NCBI GenBank assembly: GCA_965223045.1
Contig: CBDCVN010000013.1
Coordinates: 3,472,001-3,536,000 of the forward strand
Length of the DNA: 64,000 nucleotides
Origin: CBDCVN01 sp965223045
Lineage (GTDB): Bacteria; Deinococcota; Deinococci; Deinococcales; Trueperaceae
Direction of reading: 5' to 3'
Each line of letters starts with the position of its first letter. The stretch's first letter is position 1. A program made the position numbers and the translations under genes. This document shows positions 9,054 to 17,703 of the stretch, piece by piece. A model generated the notes under the pieces. That model searched no databases, was not told the DNA's origin, and saw only the letters and a list, made by a program, of their open reading frames with translations.

Positions 9054-10409
9054 CTAGGTTGCCTCTAAAGTTATTTTGCTTGTAACCTCATCAAGCGCTT
9101 CACGCATGGTACTGGCTATAAAATCTGCATGGTCTTTGGTGATAGTAAAAGGTGGTGCAATCAAAGCATGATCACCACGTATACCATCTACATTGCCACC
9201 ACCCTGATAAATATACAAACCTTTATCTAAACAAGCATGACTGAACTTGGTAGAGACATTGAGTTCTGCTTCAAAAGGTTCTTTCCTTGCTTTGTCTTTT
9301 ACAAATTCAATCCCTAGTAACAAACCTTTACCACGTATAATGCCTACATGAGGGTGCTCAGCGAAAGCTTCACGAAGTTTTTGTTTAAGGTACGCACCCA
9401 TTGCCTGCACATTTTCAAGCAGTTTTTCTCTTTCGATAATATCAATGACCTTTGAACCTACAGCACATGAAAGGGGATTACCTGCATAGGTGTGACCATG
9501 CCTGAAGTAACCTTTAACATAAGGCATCTCCCCATAAACTTCCTCTTTAATTAACACTGCACCCAATGGGGTATATCCAGCACTCATACCTTTAGCAGTA
9601 GTAATCATGTCAGGTACAACTTCTGTCTGTTGCATCATCCACCAAGTACCACTACGTCCATTACCACTCATTACTTCATCGGCAATAAAGAGCACATCGT
9701 ACTTATCACAAATTTCCCGAATGCGTTTCCAATATTCTTTACGAGGACTACGCCCCGGTGCAGAAGAACCTACAATAGGTTCAGCAATAAAAGCAGCTAT
9801 GTTTTCAGGACCTTCATTAAGCAAAGTAGTTTCCAGATCATTAGCACACTCAAAATGGCAGCTATCGTACTTTTGTCCAAAAGGACAACGGAAGCAAGAA
9901 GTTGGTGCAATCATAGGAGCACCTTGCATCATAGGGGTAAAAAACTGCCTCCTACTAACTTGACCGCTTAAAGAAAGAGCACCTAAAGTTGCACCGTGGT
10001 AGGAAGTGCGTCTTGTAACTACTTTATACTTATTAGTATTACCCTTAGCCAAATGATATTGTCTTGCTAACTTTATAGCAGTTTCATTAGCTTCTGAACC
10101 ACCTGATGTGAAGTAAACTCGAGTCAAACCTTCAGGTGCTCGAGCAACCACCTTTTCAGCAAGCTCCACCATTGCATTAGTTGCAAATTTAGAGGGATGG
10201 GCAAAGCAAAGTCTCTGAGCTTGTTCAAACAATACCTTAGCAATTTCTTGACGACCATGACCAAGAGAAGCTACAGCTGCTCCTGAAGCAGCGTCTAGAT
10301 ATGCTTTGTAATTTTCATCGTAAAGATAAACCCCTTTTGCGTGGACTATAAGGATGGGCTCGTGTTTTAGGTCACGGAAGAAAGCTGCTGAATTTAATAA
10401 TAAGGACAC
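9054..10409 (-). CDS. Class III PLP aminotransferase (omega-aminotransferase type)
   Basis: 451 residues, full length for class III aminotransferases (BioA/GabT/putrescine aminotransferase group). Hallmarks include YTSGGSEANETAIKLARQYH-type cofactor loop (YFTSGGSEANETAIK), SYHGATLGALSLSG, FIADEVMSGNGRSG with the PLP-ring Asp, and TTAKGMSAGYTPLGAV with the Schiff-base lysine. FRHGHTYAGNPLSCAVG is the usual later motif. Substrates in the family are omega-amino acids, putrescine or pyruvate/alanine. Next to polyamine genes it may degrade a diamine or aminobutyrate. It also contains a cysteine-rich stretch (SCFRCPFGQKYDSCHFEC) seen in some of these enzymes. It is read toward the cupin and is probably co-transcribed with it. 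Confidence 0.85.
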   Translation of the reverse strand: MSLLLNSAAFFRDLKHEPILIVHAKGVYLYDENYKAYLDAASGAAVASLGHGRQEIAKVLFEQAQRLCFAHPSKFATNAMVELAEKVVARAPEGLTRVYFTSGGSEANETAIKLARQYHLAKGNTNKYKVVTRRTSYHGATLGALSLSGQVSRRQFFTPMMQGAPMIAPTSCFRCPFGQKYDSCHFECANDLETTLLNEGPENIAAFIAEPIVGSSAPGRSPRKEYWKRIREICDKYDVLFIADEVMSGNGRSGTWWMMQQTEVVPDMITTAKGMSAGYTPLGAVLIKEEVYGEMPYVKGYFRHGHTYAGNPLSCAVGSKVIDIIEREKLLENVQAMGAYLKQKLREAFAEHPHVGIIRGKGLLLGIEFVKDKARKEPFEAELNVSTKFSHACLDKGLYIYQGGGNVDGIRGDHALIAPPFTITKDHADFIASTMREALDEVTSKITLEAT

Positions 10410-10684
10410 TGTAATTCTTCTGCCATTTCATTGGCTTTGCAACCAACTTAAAACAAGTGCAAAGTTGAGGGGCAGCATACAGCCACGGGCGTTGAATAAG
10501 TGTTGAAATTTAAAACCTTCAATTGTCCTTAGTCATGCCTCAAAGCTCTAATATTCAACATTTACTCAACAGCTGCATTTATAAGCTGCACTTTAATTTT
10601 GGGGCTTTATCGACTAAGTTGCAAGTCAATTCCTGTTTTGAAGTTTTGGTATAAGGTGTAAAATTTGGTTAAAGGAGTTCTAAT
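10410..10684. promoter_or_regulatory. Divergent intergenic region with ribosome site for the beta-propeller gene
   Basis: 275 bases between two divergent genes. I see a strong Shine-Dalgarno AAAGGAG 8 bases before the ATG at 10685 and, upstream, TTGAAG and TAAAAT spaced 15 bases, a weak promoter candidate. AGCTGCA occurs twice near 10570-10590 as a short direct repeat. Nothing else is recognisable. Confidence 0.35.
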
Positions 10685-12286
10685 ATGAAAAGTAAGAGTT
10701 TACTAGGATTTTTTAGCATCTTAGAACATGTCTATCTTATAAAAGTAGGTACAGCATTCCCCCTAACTCGTTTGTTTTTCTTTGTAATCTCAATATTTAT
10801 GTTAACAGCTCAGCTAGCGTACAGCCACCATCTTGTTGCAAGGATTCCTGTTATTGATAGTCCAATGGAAATAGCCCTTGAAGGTGATATTCTATACGTT
10901 TCAAACCTTAATGAACGAGAAATTTCCATAATTGAAACAATAGGTAATAGCTATTTAGGTAGCTTTGAAGCTTCTAGTGGAGTGGTTGCAGTTCAACCTA
11001 TCAAGGAGAAAAACAAAATCTACATAGCTAAATTTGAAGGTGGCATAGATGTACATGATCTTACTACAAGGCTCTATCAAAAAACCATAGAATTTCCTGA
11101 TTCTGACATCGCTCGTTCAAATGTTTACCTTTATCCTCAAAAGCTTGTAGATAGACTAACTGAAGGGGCGACTTTGGTATCAGATGGTGTTTCGTTTGCT
11201 TATGATGCTAAAAATGGTTTTTTATACGTTACAAACTATAGTGCGAATAATGTGGTGGTAATTGATACAGACACGGATACAGTCAAAAAGGTTATACCTG
11301 TAGCTAGACACCCAATAGAACTAAAAGTAGATTCTGTAAGCAATAAACTACTAGTCATAAGTTTGGCTGGAAACACAGTAACTTTTATTTCATTAGATAA
11401 TCACGAAGTAATTAAAGAAACTTCATCTGGCAATGGGCCTTGGGGTGTAGACATTGATGAGACTGATCAAAGGGCATATGTAACACATAGAGCCTCAAAC
11501 AGTATTGGAATTCTAGACATGGTTACAAATGAATTGTTAGGTGAAATACCAATTTTTGAAAGTGCACATGCCATTGCAGTTGATGATGAACGAAACATTT
11601 TATATGTATCTTTGCTGTTCAGAGACAAAATTTTACAAATTGATGCAGATGAAAAAAAGATACTTCAGGTAATAGATACAGAAATCAGGGCTTGGAACAT
11701 GGTACATGACCCTAAAACGGATAGGCTTTATTCTACAATGAGAACAGCTGACAAAGTATTTGTGTTTGGCCCAGATTCCATTTCTATTGAGCTTCCTGTT
11801 GTAATTGAAGACACAACAGCAATTATAGGCAAAGTTATAGCCCACTCACAAAGTACAAGGGCGACTTCAGCATCACTCAATTTAGATGAAAATAAACTTG
11901 TTCTTGATTTGATAGAAGGTCAGGGAAACGATCTTGCTGTGAGGATTCCTCGAGCAATCTTGGATCACAAGGAAGGTTCACAGTATAAAGTATTTGTTGA
12001 TGGCAATGAGATTAAGACGTTCGTTGATGATTGTGATTGCCTTGGGCCGCTAACAGATGAATTCAGGCAGATAACATTTGAAGTTGCATTGGGTGCAAAG
12101 ACTGTAGAAATAGTAGGAATTGAATCATTAAGTTCAGAAAAACAAGATTTAACAGGAAAATCTGAGCTGGATTTGATTTGTAAAGATAAAGTTTGGGTTG
12201 AAAATAAAGCTGGAAAGGTAGCTTGCGTTACTCCTTCAACTGCCCAACAGCTTATTGAGCGTGGGTGGGGTCGTATCTTAGAATAA
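10685..12286 (+). CDS. Exported YVTN/YncE-type beta-propeller protein
   Basis: 533 residues. A hydrophobic segment near residues 28-45 (RLFFFVISIFMLTAQLAYS) is an export signal or anchor. Residues about 50-370 are repeated blades with the pattern D-x-x-x-x-L-Y-V-(S/T)-N and V-I-D, as in LYVSNLNEREISIIET, LYVTNYSANNVVVIDT and AYVTHRASNSIGILDM. These are typical of the YVTN seven-bladed family found on cell surfaces. Residues 380-490 form a separate beta-rich domain, and the end (LICKDKVWVENKAGKVACVTPSTAQQLIERGW) is a small cysteine-containing tail seen in some archaeal and bacterial exported proteins. It is transcribed alone. The function is unknown; a periplasmic or surface scaffold is likely. 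Confidence 0.75.
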   Translation: MKSKSLLGFFSILEHVYLIKVGTAFPLTRLFFFVISIFMLTAQLAYSHHLVARIPVIDSPMEIALEGDILYVSNLNEREISIIETIGNSYLGSFEASSGVVAVQPIKEKNKIYIAKFEGGIDVHDLTTRLYQKTIEFPDSDIARSNVYLYPQKLVDRLTEGATLVSDGVSFAYDAKNGFLYVTNYSANNVVVIDTDTDTVKKVIPVARHPIELKVDSVSNKLLVISLAGNTVTFISLDNHEVIKETSSGNGPWGVDIDETDQRAYVTHRASNSIGILDMVTNELLGEIPIFESAHAIAVDDERNILYVSLLFRDKILQIDADEKKILQVIDTEIRAWNMVHDPKTDRLYSTMRTADKVFVFGPDSISIELPVVIEDTTAIIGKVIAHSQSTRATSASLNLDENKLVLDLIEGQGNDLAVRIPRAILDHKEGSQYKVFVDGNEIKTFVDDCDCLGPLTDEFRQITFEVALGAKTVEIVGIESLSSEKQDLTGKSELDLICKDKVWVENKAGKVACVTPSTAQQLIERGWGRILE

Positions 12287-12330
12287 ATCTATTGCAAGGT
12301 AACAAAGAATTATTTCAATTACTCTACACC

Positions 12331-13233
12331 TTAATTGCTACCTTCCATAGAAGTTACGTCTTCAAAAGATAATGATGTTCCATTTGTGTGGAAAGTGACT
12401 TGAGGATAAGGGATGTTTATATTTGCTTTCTCAAAGGCTTCTTTAATTTCCATAAGTAGACTACTCTTAAGTTCTAAAAAATTTGCATGAATTGTCCAAA
12501 TTGAAAATTGCAACTCAACAGCTGAGTCCCCAAAATTCTTAACCAAAAATAGAGGTCTTGGTTCTTCTAAAGCTAGGGAGTTATTATCTGCTAACTCAAA
12601 CAGTATTTCCCTCACCTGCTTCAAATTATCTTGGTAATCCACTCCAATTTCCAAATCTATTCTCCTGATAGGGAAACGAGTGATGTTGACAATCTTGGTT
12701 TTCACCATTGTTTCGTTTGGTACACGAACGAGTAAGTTGTCAAAGGTGCGTATTTTAGTGGAGAGCAAATCTACTGAGAGCACTTCTCCTATAGTACCTT
12801 CTACTTCAATGATTTCACCTATTTCAATAGCTCTTTCACCTATTAGAAAAAGTCCACTAATCAGGTTAGATACTGAAGTTTGAGAAGCAAAACCAATAGC
12901 TATGGTAATTAATCCTGCTGCCCCTAACAACCATGTGCCAGCATTAAGGTCTTGTAAAGCTGAGAAAAGGAAGATGCTAAAAACTCCGTAGGCAATAGAC
13001 CTACGTAGGAGCATCAAGTGTTGGGGATGGGTACGCCTTGCAAAACCTCTAATAATTAAGCTATGAATAATTCTTGCTAGAACTAAACCAACAACTAACT
13101 TAAGTGCTACGCCTAAATAAAGTGAACCCTGCTCACCACTTAACCTCTGGCCTAGACTATTCCAAAATTGCTCGAGGCTCAACGTCTCAACAATAAATTG
13201 AAAGACTTTTACTAAACCATCTATTAAGGACAT
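12331..13233 (-). CDS. Small mechanosensitive channel, MscS family
   Basis: 300 residues. There are three N-terminal membrane segments, the last containing GLITIAIGFASQTSVSNLISGLFLIGERAIEIGEIIEV. This A-x-G-F-A-x-Q motif followed by a beta domain is the pore-lining helix and upper cytoplasmic domain of MscS. The C-terminal half (VDYQDNLKQVREILFELADN...PQVTFHTNG) fits the lower alpha/beta cage. The protein would open under membrane tension to release solutes. It is 15 bases downstream of the DUF432 gene on the same strand, so the two are probably one transcript. Confidence 0.88.
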   Translation of the reverse strand: MSLIDGLVKVFQFIVETLSLEQFWNSLGQRLSGEQGSLYLGVALKLVVGLVLARIIHSLIIRGFARRTHPQHLMLLRRSIAYGVFSIFLFSALQDLNAGTWLLGAAGLITIAIGFASQTSVSNLISGLFLIGERAIEIGEIIEVEGTIGEVLSVDLLSTKIRTFDNLLVRVPNETMVKTKIVNITRFPIRRIDLEIGVDYQDNLKQVREILFELADNNSLALEEPRPLFLVKNFGDSAVELQFSIWTIHANFLELKSSLLMEIKEAFEKANINIPYPQVTFHTNGTSLSFEDVTSMEGSN

Positions 13234-13248
13234 GATAGCTTCTCTACT

Positions 13249-14097
13249 TTACTCTTCAGTAATCTTTTTGCCCCTGAAACGCTCAAAAGCACGTATAACA
13301 AGATTATTTTTAAGTTTTTGCCTAGGGCCACTAATTTTTTCTCCTATTTCTACATCTAAAGGATTTTTATCAAGCTTAAGTCTGGTCTGATCTTTCTCTT
13401 TTGTTAAGACAACAGTTTGTGTCCACAGTAAGCTATCTTTAGAGTTATAGATAGAAAGGTATTGCAAAGGAAGCTTAACTCTTTCTATTAAAAGAGGTTC
13501 TAGACTACGGTTACGTACACGTAGGGGTGAGATTACCCTATAGGGAAGTTTATGTACATCCTCAAGAGAAAGCCGTCCTGCTAGTTTGCCAGCATAGCAA
13601 AGTTCACCACTGAGGGTGTCATTCCCAAACCATGTGTCTGAAAGGCGAAGTGTGGGAATGTCACGTAGTGGGAACTTCATTCCTTCGACTTCTACTCTTA
13701 CCCAAAATGGAGTAGTGATGTATAAGGTAACCTCTTGTCCTTCTCTTATAGAAAAGGGGGTTGTTGGACGTACCAACACAGAGCGATCTACCAAGACAGG
13801 AGTCAAAGTCAAGTTACTGTGTGTGCTTTGAAACATATAACGACGTAATGAGGTAGCTGTACCATCTTCATCGGAAGGTAAAGGGATATTGACAACGAGT
13901 TCATTGAAGAAAGGATCAGTCCCTTCAGTATGAACAATACGCCACTCCTGTTTTAAACGATGAATAGAGAAACTACTTGGCCCTATTTGCCAGAAACCCA
14001 TTTGTCCTATTTCTAATTGGAAGTTTCCCCACCATTTAGGAGTTTGTTCATCAATAAGTTTATTTTGGTTGCTTTGCTCTATCTCCATCAAAAACAA
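13249..14097 (-). CDS. DUF432-like protein paired with the MscS channel
   Basis: 282 residues, no signal peptide or membrane segment, largely beta. Segments such as GFWQIGPSSFSIHRLKQEW, RRYMFQSTHSNLTLTPVLVDRSVLVRPTTPFSI and LSDTWFGNDTLSGELCYAG match my recollection of DUF432, which is found in archaea and some bacteria, commonly beside MscS genes. The arrangement here (same strand, short gap) agrees. A role in channel gating or osmotic sensing is inferred from linkage only. Start is ATG at 14097; an in-frame ATG lies three codons later (MFLMEI), and either may be used. Confidence 0.6.
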   Translation of the reverse strand: MFLMEIEQSNQNKLIDEQTPKWWGNFQLEIGQMGFWQIGPSSFSIHRLKQEWRIVHTEGTDPFFNELVVNIPLPSDEDGTATSLRRYMFQSTHSNLTLTPVLVDRSVLVRPTTPFSIREGQEVTLYITTPFWVRVEVEGMKFPLRDIPTLRLSDTWFGNDTLSGELCYAGKLAGRLSLEDVHKLPYRVISPLRVRNRSLEPLLIERVKLPLQYLSIYNSKDSLLWTQTVVLTKEKDQTRLKLDKNPLDVEIGEKISGPRQKLKNNLVIRAFERFRGKKITEE

Positions 14098-14349
14098 CTT
14101 TCACATGCCAAAACGACAGCTCCTGCTCGAGTATATAAATTAAGCTAATTGCATAAGTACTAATGTAGTTGTGAATAGTTTGCCCTGAAAGGTTTAGCTC
14201 TCGAGCAATACTGACTGTCACTTTACGCAATAATATGGTACTATTTCTTACTCAACAGTTAAAGTGATAATATAAAGTAAAGAATGGTTGCCTGCTCCCC
14301 AATTCAGTGCCAGAAAATTGTAGTTATACTGAAACTACTTTAGTTTATT

Positions 14350-15357
14350 CTAGAGGTACTTTTCAAGCCAATCTAAAGTATCAAGCCAAGCTTGAGTAGC
14401 TTGCTCCTCAACATAGCGACTGCCTGTATCATTGTGAAAAGCATGAGCAACCCCAGGATAAACATTGAATTGATAGGTAGTACCAGCTTCAATTAATGCT
14501 TGCTCGAGTGAATCTTTGCTGGCATTAATACGCTCATCGAGTTCAGCATAAACACCGAGTACAGCAGCTTTAATGTCGGGAACCTGTTCTAGCTCGGGTG
14601 CACGACCATAAAAAGGTACTGCAGCTTTAAGGGTAGGCAGAGAAGCTGCAACTTGCCAAGTCATGCCACCACCAAAACAGTAGCCAGTCATACCAATACG
14701 TTCACTATCAACAACCTCCAAGTTTTGTAAATAGCCAAAACCTGCAAGAAAATCACCCACATGACGCTCTATACCAGCGGAACCTAAGAGTCCGGGTACT
14801 TCATCACGATCAAATTTAGCAGTGCCACCTTCACGAGAGAGTAAGTCAATTGCTAATGCTACATAGCCCACTTTTGCAAAGCGACGTGCTACATCCTCAA
14901 TATGTGGGTTAAGGCCTCTATTTTCATGACAAACTAGAACTCCTGGGTATGCACCACCCTCTGCTGGTTGTGCCAAGTACGCTGTAATTTCGTCACCTTG
15001 GCTACTAAAGGTAACATAGCCTGCATTAACAGTGGGGTCACCCTCAGGTACAGAAAAAGGACTTTTAGCCTGATTTACAGGTGCTGTCTGCGTTGCATAG
15101 AGGGTAGGTTCAGGAATAGGATCATTGGGTGAGGGTAATTCACCTGCCTCAAAACCTAATGCCTTCATCAAAACATTGGTGGCAGCCATACTACCTGTTA
15201 TGAAAGCTAGACGCCTAACAAAGGTGCGTCTAGTAATGGAGCCTTCTTGGTAATCATCAAAAAATTCATTGATGAAGTATTGTTGAAAACCATTATAATC
15301 TTTCAGCTTATTATTCTTAGTTTCTTCTGCCATGGTACTGTTTATTACCTTTCTCAA
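14350..15357 (-). CDS. Tat-exported dienelactone hydrolase family protein
   Basis: 335 residues. A twin-arginine signal (TRRTFVRRLAFITGSM, arginines at about 43-44) follows an unusually long charged N-terminal extension of about 40 residues. The hydrolase domain has VCHENRGLNPHIEDVARRFA, the nucleophile motif GYCFGGG, an Asp in GVYAELDERI and His in VAHAFHND, that is the Cys-Asp-His triad of dienelactone hydrolase. It would cleave a lactone or ester in the periplasm. The TTG start has AGAGGA just upstream; an ATG eight codons in (15333) is an alternative. It is followed downstream by no same-strand gene. Confidence 0.85.
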   Translation of the reverse strand: MRKVINSTMAEETKNNKLKDYNGFQQYFINEFFDDYQEGSITRRTFVRRLAFITGSMAATNVLMKALGFEAGELPSPNDPIPEPTLYATQTAPVNQAKSPFSVPEGDPTVNAGYVTFSSQGDEITAYLAQPAEGGAYPGVLVCHENRGLNPHIEDVARRFAKVGYVALAIDLLSREGGTAKFDRDEVPGLLGSAGIERHVGDFLAGFGYLQNLEVVDSERIGMTGYCFGGGMTWQVAASLPTLKAAVPFYGRAPELEQVPDIKAAVLGVYAELDERINASKDSLEQALIEAGTTYQFNVYPGVAHAFHNDTGSRYVEEQATQAWLDTLDWLEKYL

Positions 15358-15487
15358 ATGTCCTCTAGTATTCCCTTAAGTTGTTACGAGAGAAAAATAG
15401 CACTTATTTTTCTGAGAAAACAAACTACTGTGGTTTTCCACAGAACCAAAGCGCTCAAACTTTTCTTAAACGCCAATATCTTTACTA

Positions 15488-16475
15488 GAGTTGTTCTGAA
15501 ATAAATAAATCGGTCAAAATAAAGGAATGTTACTACCAAGAGATGACCGACAAGTAAGAAGTATAACAGGATTGAGCGAAAAGAAAGTAGAGGAACTAGA
15601 ACCTGCATTTGCTAAAGCTTTAGAAGACCATGAAAAGCAACGTTATGAAAAGGCTCTAGAAGCAGGGAAAGTACATCGTAAGCCAGGAGGAGGAAGAAAC
15701 AGTAAACTAAGTACAGTCAATATAAAACTGTGCTTTATTCTTTACTACCTTAGACTTTACCCAACGTTTGATGTTCTAGCGGAGAAATTTGATTTATCAC
15801 GATCTAATGCCCATGCTTGGGTACAACGTCTTACACCAATAATGGCGAAAACTCTAAGTGGTTTGGGATATATGCCAGCTAGAGAGTTTGAAAACATAGA
15901 GGATTTCAAAGCAGCTTTTGAGGGACTTGACGAAATACTGATTGATGTTACAGAGCGAGAACATCAACGCCCAAAGGATGATGAAATGCAACAGGAGTTA
16001 TACAGTGGCAAACAGGGTAACCACACGCAGAAAAACACAGTGATAAGCAGCAAGGAGAAGGTAATTTTGTTTGTGGGACAAACCTTTGGAGGACGGAACC
16101 ATGACTATGCAATGCTAAAGGAAGAATTTCCACCTGAGGAGGAGTGGTTTGAGGATATTAAAGTGGCAGTAGATTTAGGATATCAAGGAATCGAGAAAGA
16201 TTATGAAGGAGCAGATGTTGCAATACCTCATAAGAGACCTAGGAAGAGCAAAGCCAACCCTAATCCCAAGCTTAGTAAAGAGCAGAAGGCTCACAACCAA
16301 GCAGTGAGCAAGATACGTGTATATGTTGAGAATGCCATTGGAGGAATGAAGCGTTTCAAGATTCTTGTTTATGCTTTTAGGAATCGTATTAAGGGATTTG
16401 TTGACGATGTAGTAGGAGTTTGTGCTGGTTTATGGAACTGCCTTATTGCCTAATTCCTTATTTCAGAACAAGTCT
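15488..16475 (+). mobile_element. IS5-family-like insertion sequence, copy 2 (988 bp)
   Basis: Identical in length and ends to the copy at 7223-8210. It is flanked by ACTA on both sides (15484-15487 and 16476-16479). Its right duplication abuts the next insertion sequence, so it forms the left member of a three-element train. No CTCGAG occurs inside. Confidence 0.92.
15527..16453 (+). CDS. IS5-like transposase, copy 2
   Basis: 308 residues with the same amino acid sequence as the product at 7262-8188; the only base difference I find is a synonymous GTG to GTT change in an ILVYAF codon. Helix-turn-helix in the N-terminal third, DDE residues as described for copy 1. The gene is intact and probably functional, which explains the two near-identical copies within 8 kb. 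Confidence 0.88.
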   Translation: MLLPRDDRQVRSITGLSEKKVEELEPAFAKALEDHEKQRYEKALEAGKVHRKPGGGRNSKLSTVNIKLCFILYYLRLYPTFDVLAEKFDLSRSNAHAWVQRLTPIMAKTLSGLGYMPAREFENIEDFKAAFEGLDEILIDVTEREHQRPKDDEMQQELYSGKQGNHTQKNTVISSKEKVILFVGQTFGGRNHDYAMLKEEFPPEEEWFEDIKVAVDLGYQGIEKDYEGADVAIPHKRPRKSKANPNPKLSKEQKAHNQAVSKIRVYVENAIGGMKRFKILVYAFRNRIKGFVDDVVGVCAGLWNCLIA

Positions 16476-16481
16476 ACTATA

Positions 16482-17443
16482 GAGGGTGTTTGGAAATTAG
16501 TGTTCCTTTGAAAGATCTAGCATTTTGGCTGAAGTTTGAACTAAGTGTAACATTTTAGAAATGAAGTAGCTATACCCAATATATGTCAGTATAGCTACTA
16601 TGAAAACAAATCATAGACAAGCATACTCTACGGACGTTACTGATGTACAGTGGCTTATAATTGAAGCCTTTCTACTAAAAATTTTGACCAAAAGTACTAA
16701 GCGGGGACGTCCCATGAGCCTTGATCTCCGTGAAATTGTAAATGCTATACGTTACCTTCTGCGCAATGGTTGTACTTGGCGTGATCTTCCACATGATTTC
16801 CCAGCCTATCAGAGTGTTCGTTATCACTTTGATAAATGGTGCAAGTTAGGTTTGTGGAAGGCTTTAAACAAACATTTACGCAGAAAACTCCGTGAGCAGG
16901 AAGGAAAACTTGCTGATTGCAGTGTAGGTATTGCCGATAGTCAATCGGTCAAAGGTAGTGTGCATGAAGAGAATGGGTACGATGGAGGAAAAAAGGTTAA
17001 TGGACGTAAACGTCATATATTGGTTGATACCATGGGATTATTGATAGTTGTACTTGTAACTACAGCGAATAGGTCAGATAAGAAAGGATTAGAGCAAATG
17101 TTGAAGGCTATAAAAAGCACTATGCCAAGATTGAAAGTAATAAAAGCAGATCAAGGTTATGTCAGTGCGAGATTAGAGAAGTGGGTGCTGGACATATGTG
17201 GGTGGATATTAGAAGTAACAAAGAAACCAGAAGGAAAAGGTTTTCAAGTTATCCCACAAAGATGGGTAGTGGAGAGGACATTTGCATGGTTAGGAAACTA
17301 TAGACGCTTAAGTAAAGATTATGAAGTATTAGCAGCAACAAGTGAAGCCTTTATCTACATGGCTATGTGTGATATCATGACCAAGCGTTTAGCGCATCAA
17401 TCCACTTCCAATTTTGCTTAATAGGTATTTCCCAAACACCCTC
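16482..17443 (+). mobile_element. IS5-family insertion sequence of IS1031/IS427 type (962 bp)
   Basis: Inverted repeats are GAGGGTGTTTGGAAAT on the left and the complement of GAGGGTGTTTGGGAAAT on the right. TA flanks both ends (16480-16481 and 17444-17445), the usual TA-containing target of this group. The element sits between the IS copy 2 duplication and the MITE, apparently inserted at the TA that bordered the MITE. The transposase gene at 16600-17421 is intact. Confidence 0.88.
16600..17421 (+). CDS. IS5-family transposase (DUF4096 plus DDE_Tnp_1)
   Basis: 273 residues. The N-terminal DUF4096 domain is clear: YSTDVTDVQWLIIEAFL, RGRPMSLDLREIVNAIRYLLRNGCTWRDLPHDFP and YQSVRYHFDKWCKLGLW. 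The DDE half has GIADSQSVKGS (Asp), VIKADQGY (Asp) and RWVVERTFAWLGNYRRLSKDYE (Glu), the Y-2-R-3-E-6 type signature of the family. Length is normal for a single-frame IS5 transposase. The start ATG has no strong ribosome site, as is usual for transposases. Confidence 0.9.
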   Translation: MKTNHRQAYSTDVTDVQWLIIEAFLLKILTKSTKRGRPMSLDLREIVNAIRYLLRNGCTWRDLPHDFPAYQSVRYHFDKWCKLGLWKALNKHLRRKLREQEGKLADCSVGIADSQSVKGSVHEENGYDGGKKVNGRKRHILVDTMGLLIVVLVTTANRSDKKGLEQMLKAIKSTMPRLKVIKADQGYVSARLEKWVLDICGWILEVTKKPEGKGFQVIPQRWVVERTFAWLGNYRRLSKDYEVLAATSEAFIYMAMCDIMTKRLAHQSTSNFA

Positions 17444-17445
17444 TA

Positions 17446-17701
17446 GGGCGTGTGGATATGACAAATCAGAAATTGCACGCATTGGATATCAAAACCAAAC
17501 TAGCCAGTCTCAGGACAGCTATTTGTTAGAAAATGTGAATTCCAAAAAAAATTGCAGGATAGCCTATATTTGCGAGAAGCTTTAGTTGTTAACCACATAA
17601 TCTTTACCAGATTGCAGAGGAGCTTATGCGTCAGCATCAGGATTATCCAAGGTATTTAAGAGTAGCGTTTTCGATTTCACACTCTAGGTGTCCACACGCC
17701 C
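17446..17701. mobile_element. MITE copy 1 (256 bp, non-coding, perfect terminal inverted repeats)
   Basis: Ends GGGCGTGTGGA and TCCACACGCCC are exact inverted complements, flanked by TA, or CTA/TAG if the palindrome is counted. The same 256-bp unit occurs at 34840-35095 with only two differences that I can see. It has no transposase. Its end (AGGGCGTGTGGATAT) matches the neighbouring IS5-type end (AGGGTGTTTGGAAAT) at 12 of 15 positions, so that transposase may move it. Short open frames within it are not gene-like. Confidence 0.9.
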
Positions 17702-17703
17702 TA

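Noticed and set aside
9607..9971. Long antisense frames over the aminotransferase and similar shadows over other genes
   Set aside because: They mirror codon bias of well supported genes on the other strand and have no ribosome sites or recognisable products.
10570..10590. AGCTGCA direct repeat as a regulator site upstream of the beta-propeller gene
   Set aside because: Only two short copies 13 bases apart and no other support; likely chance.
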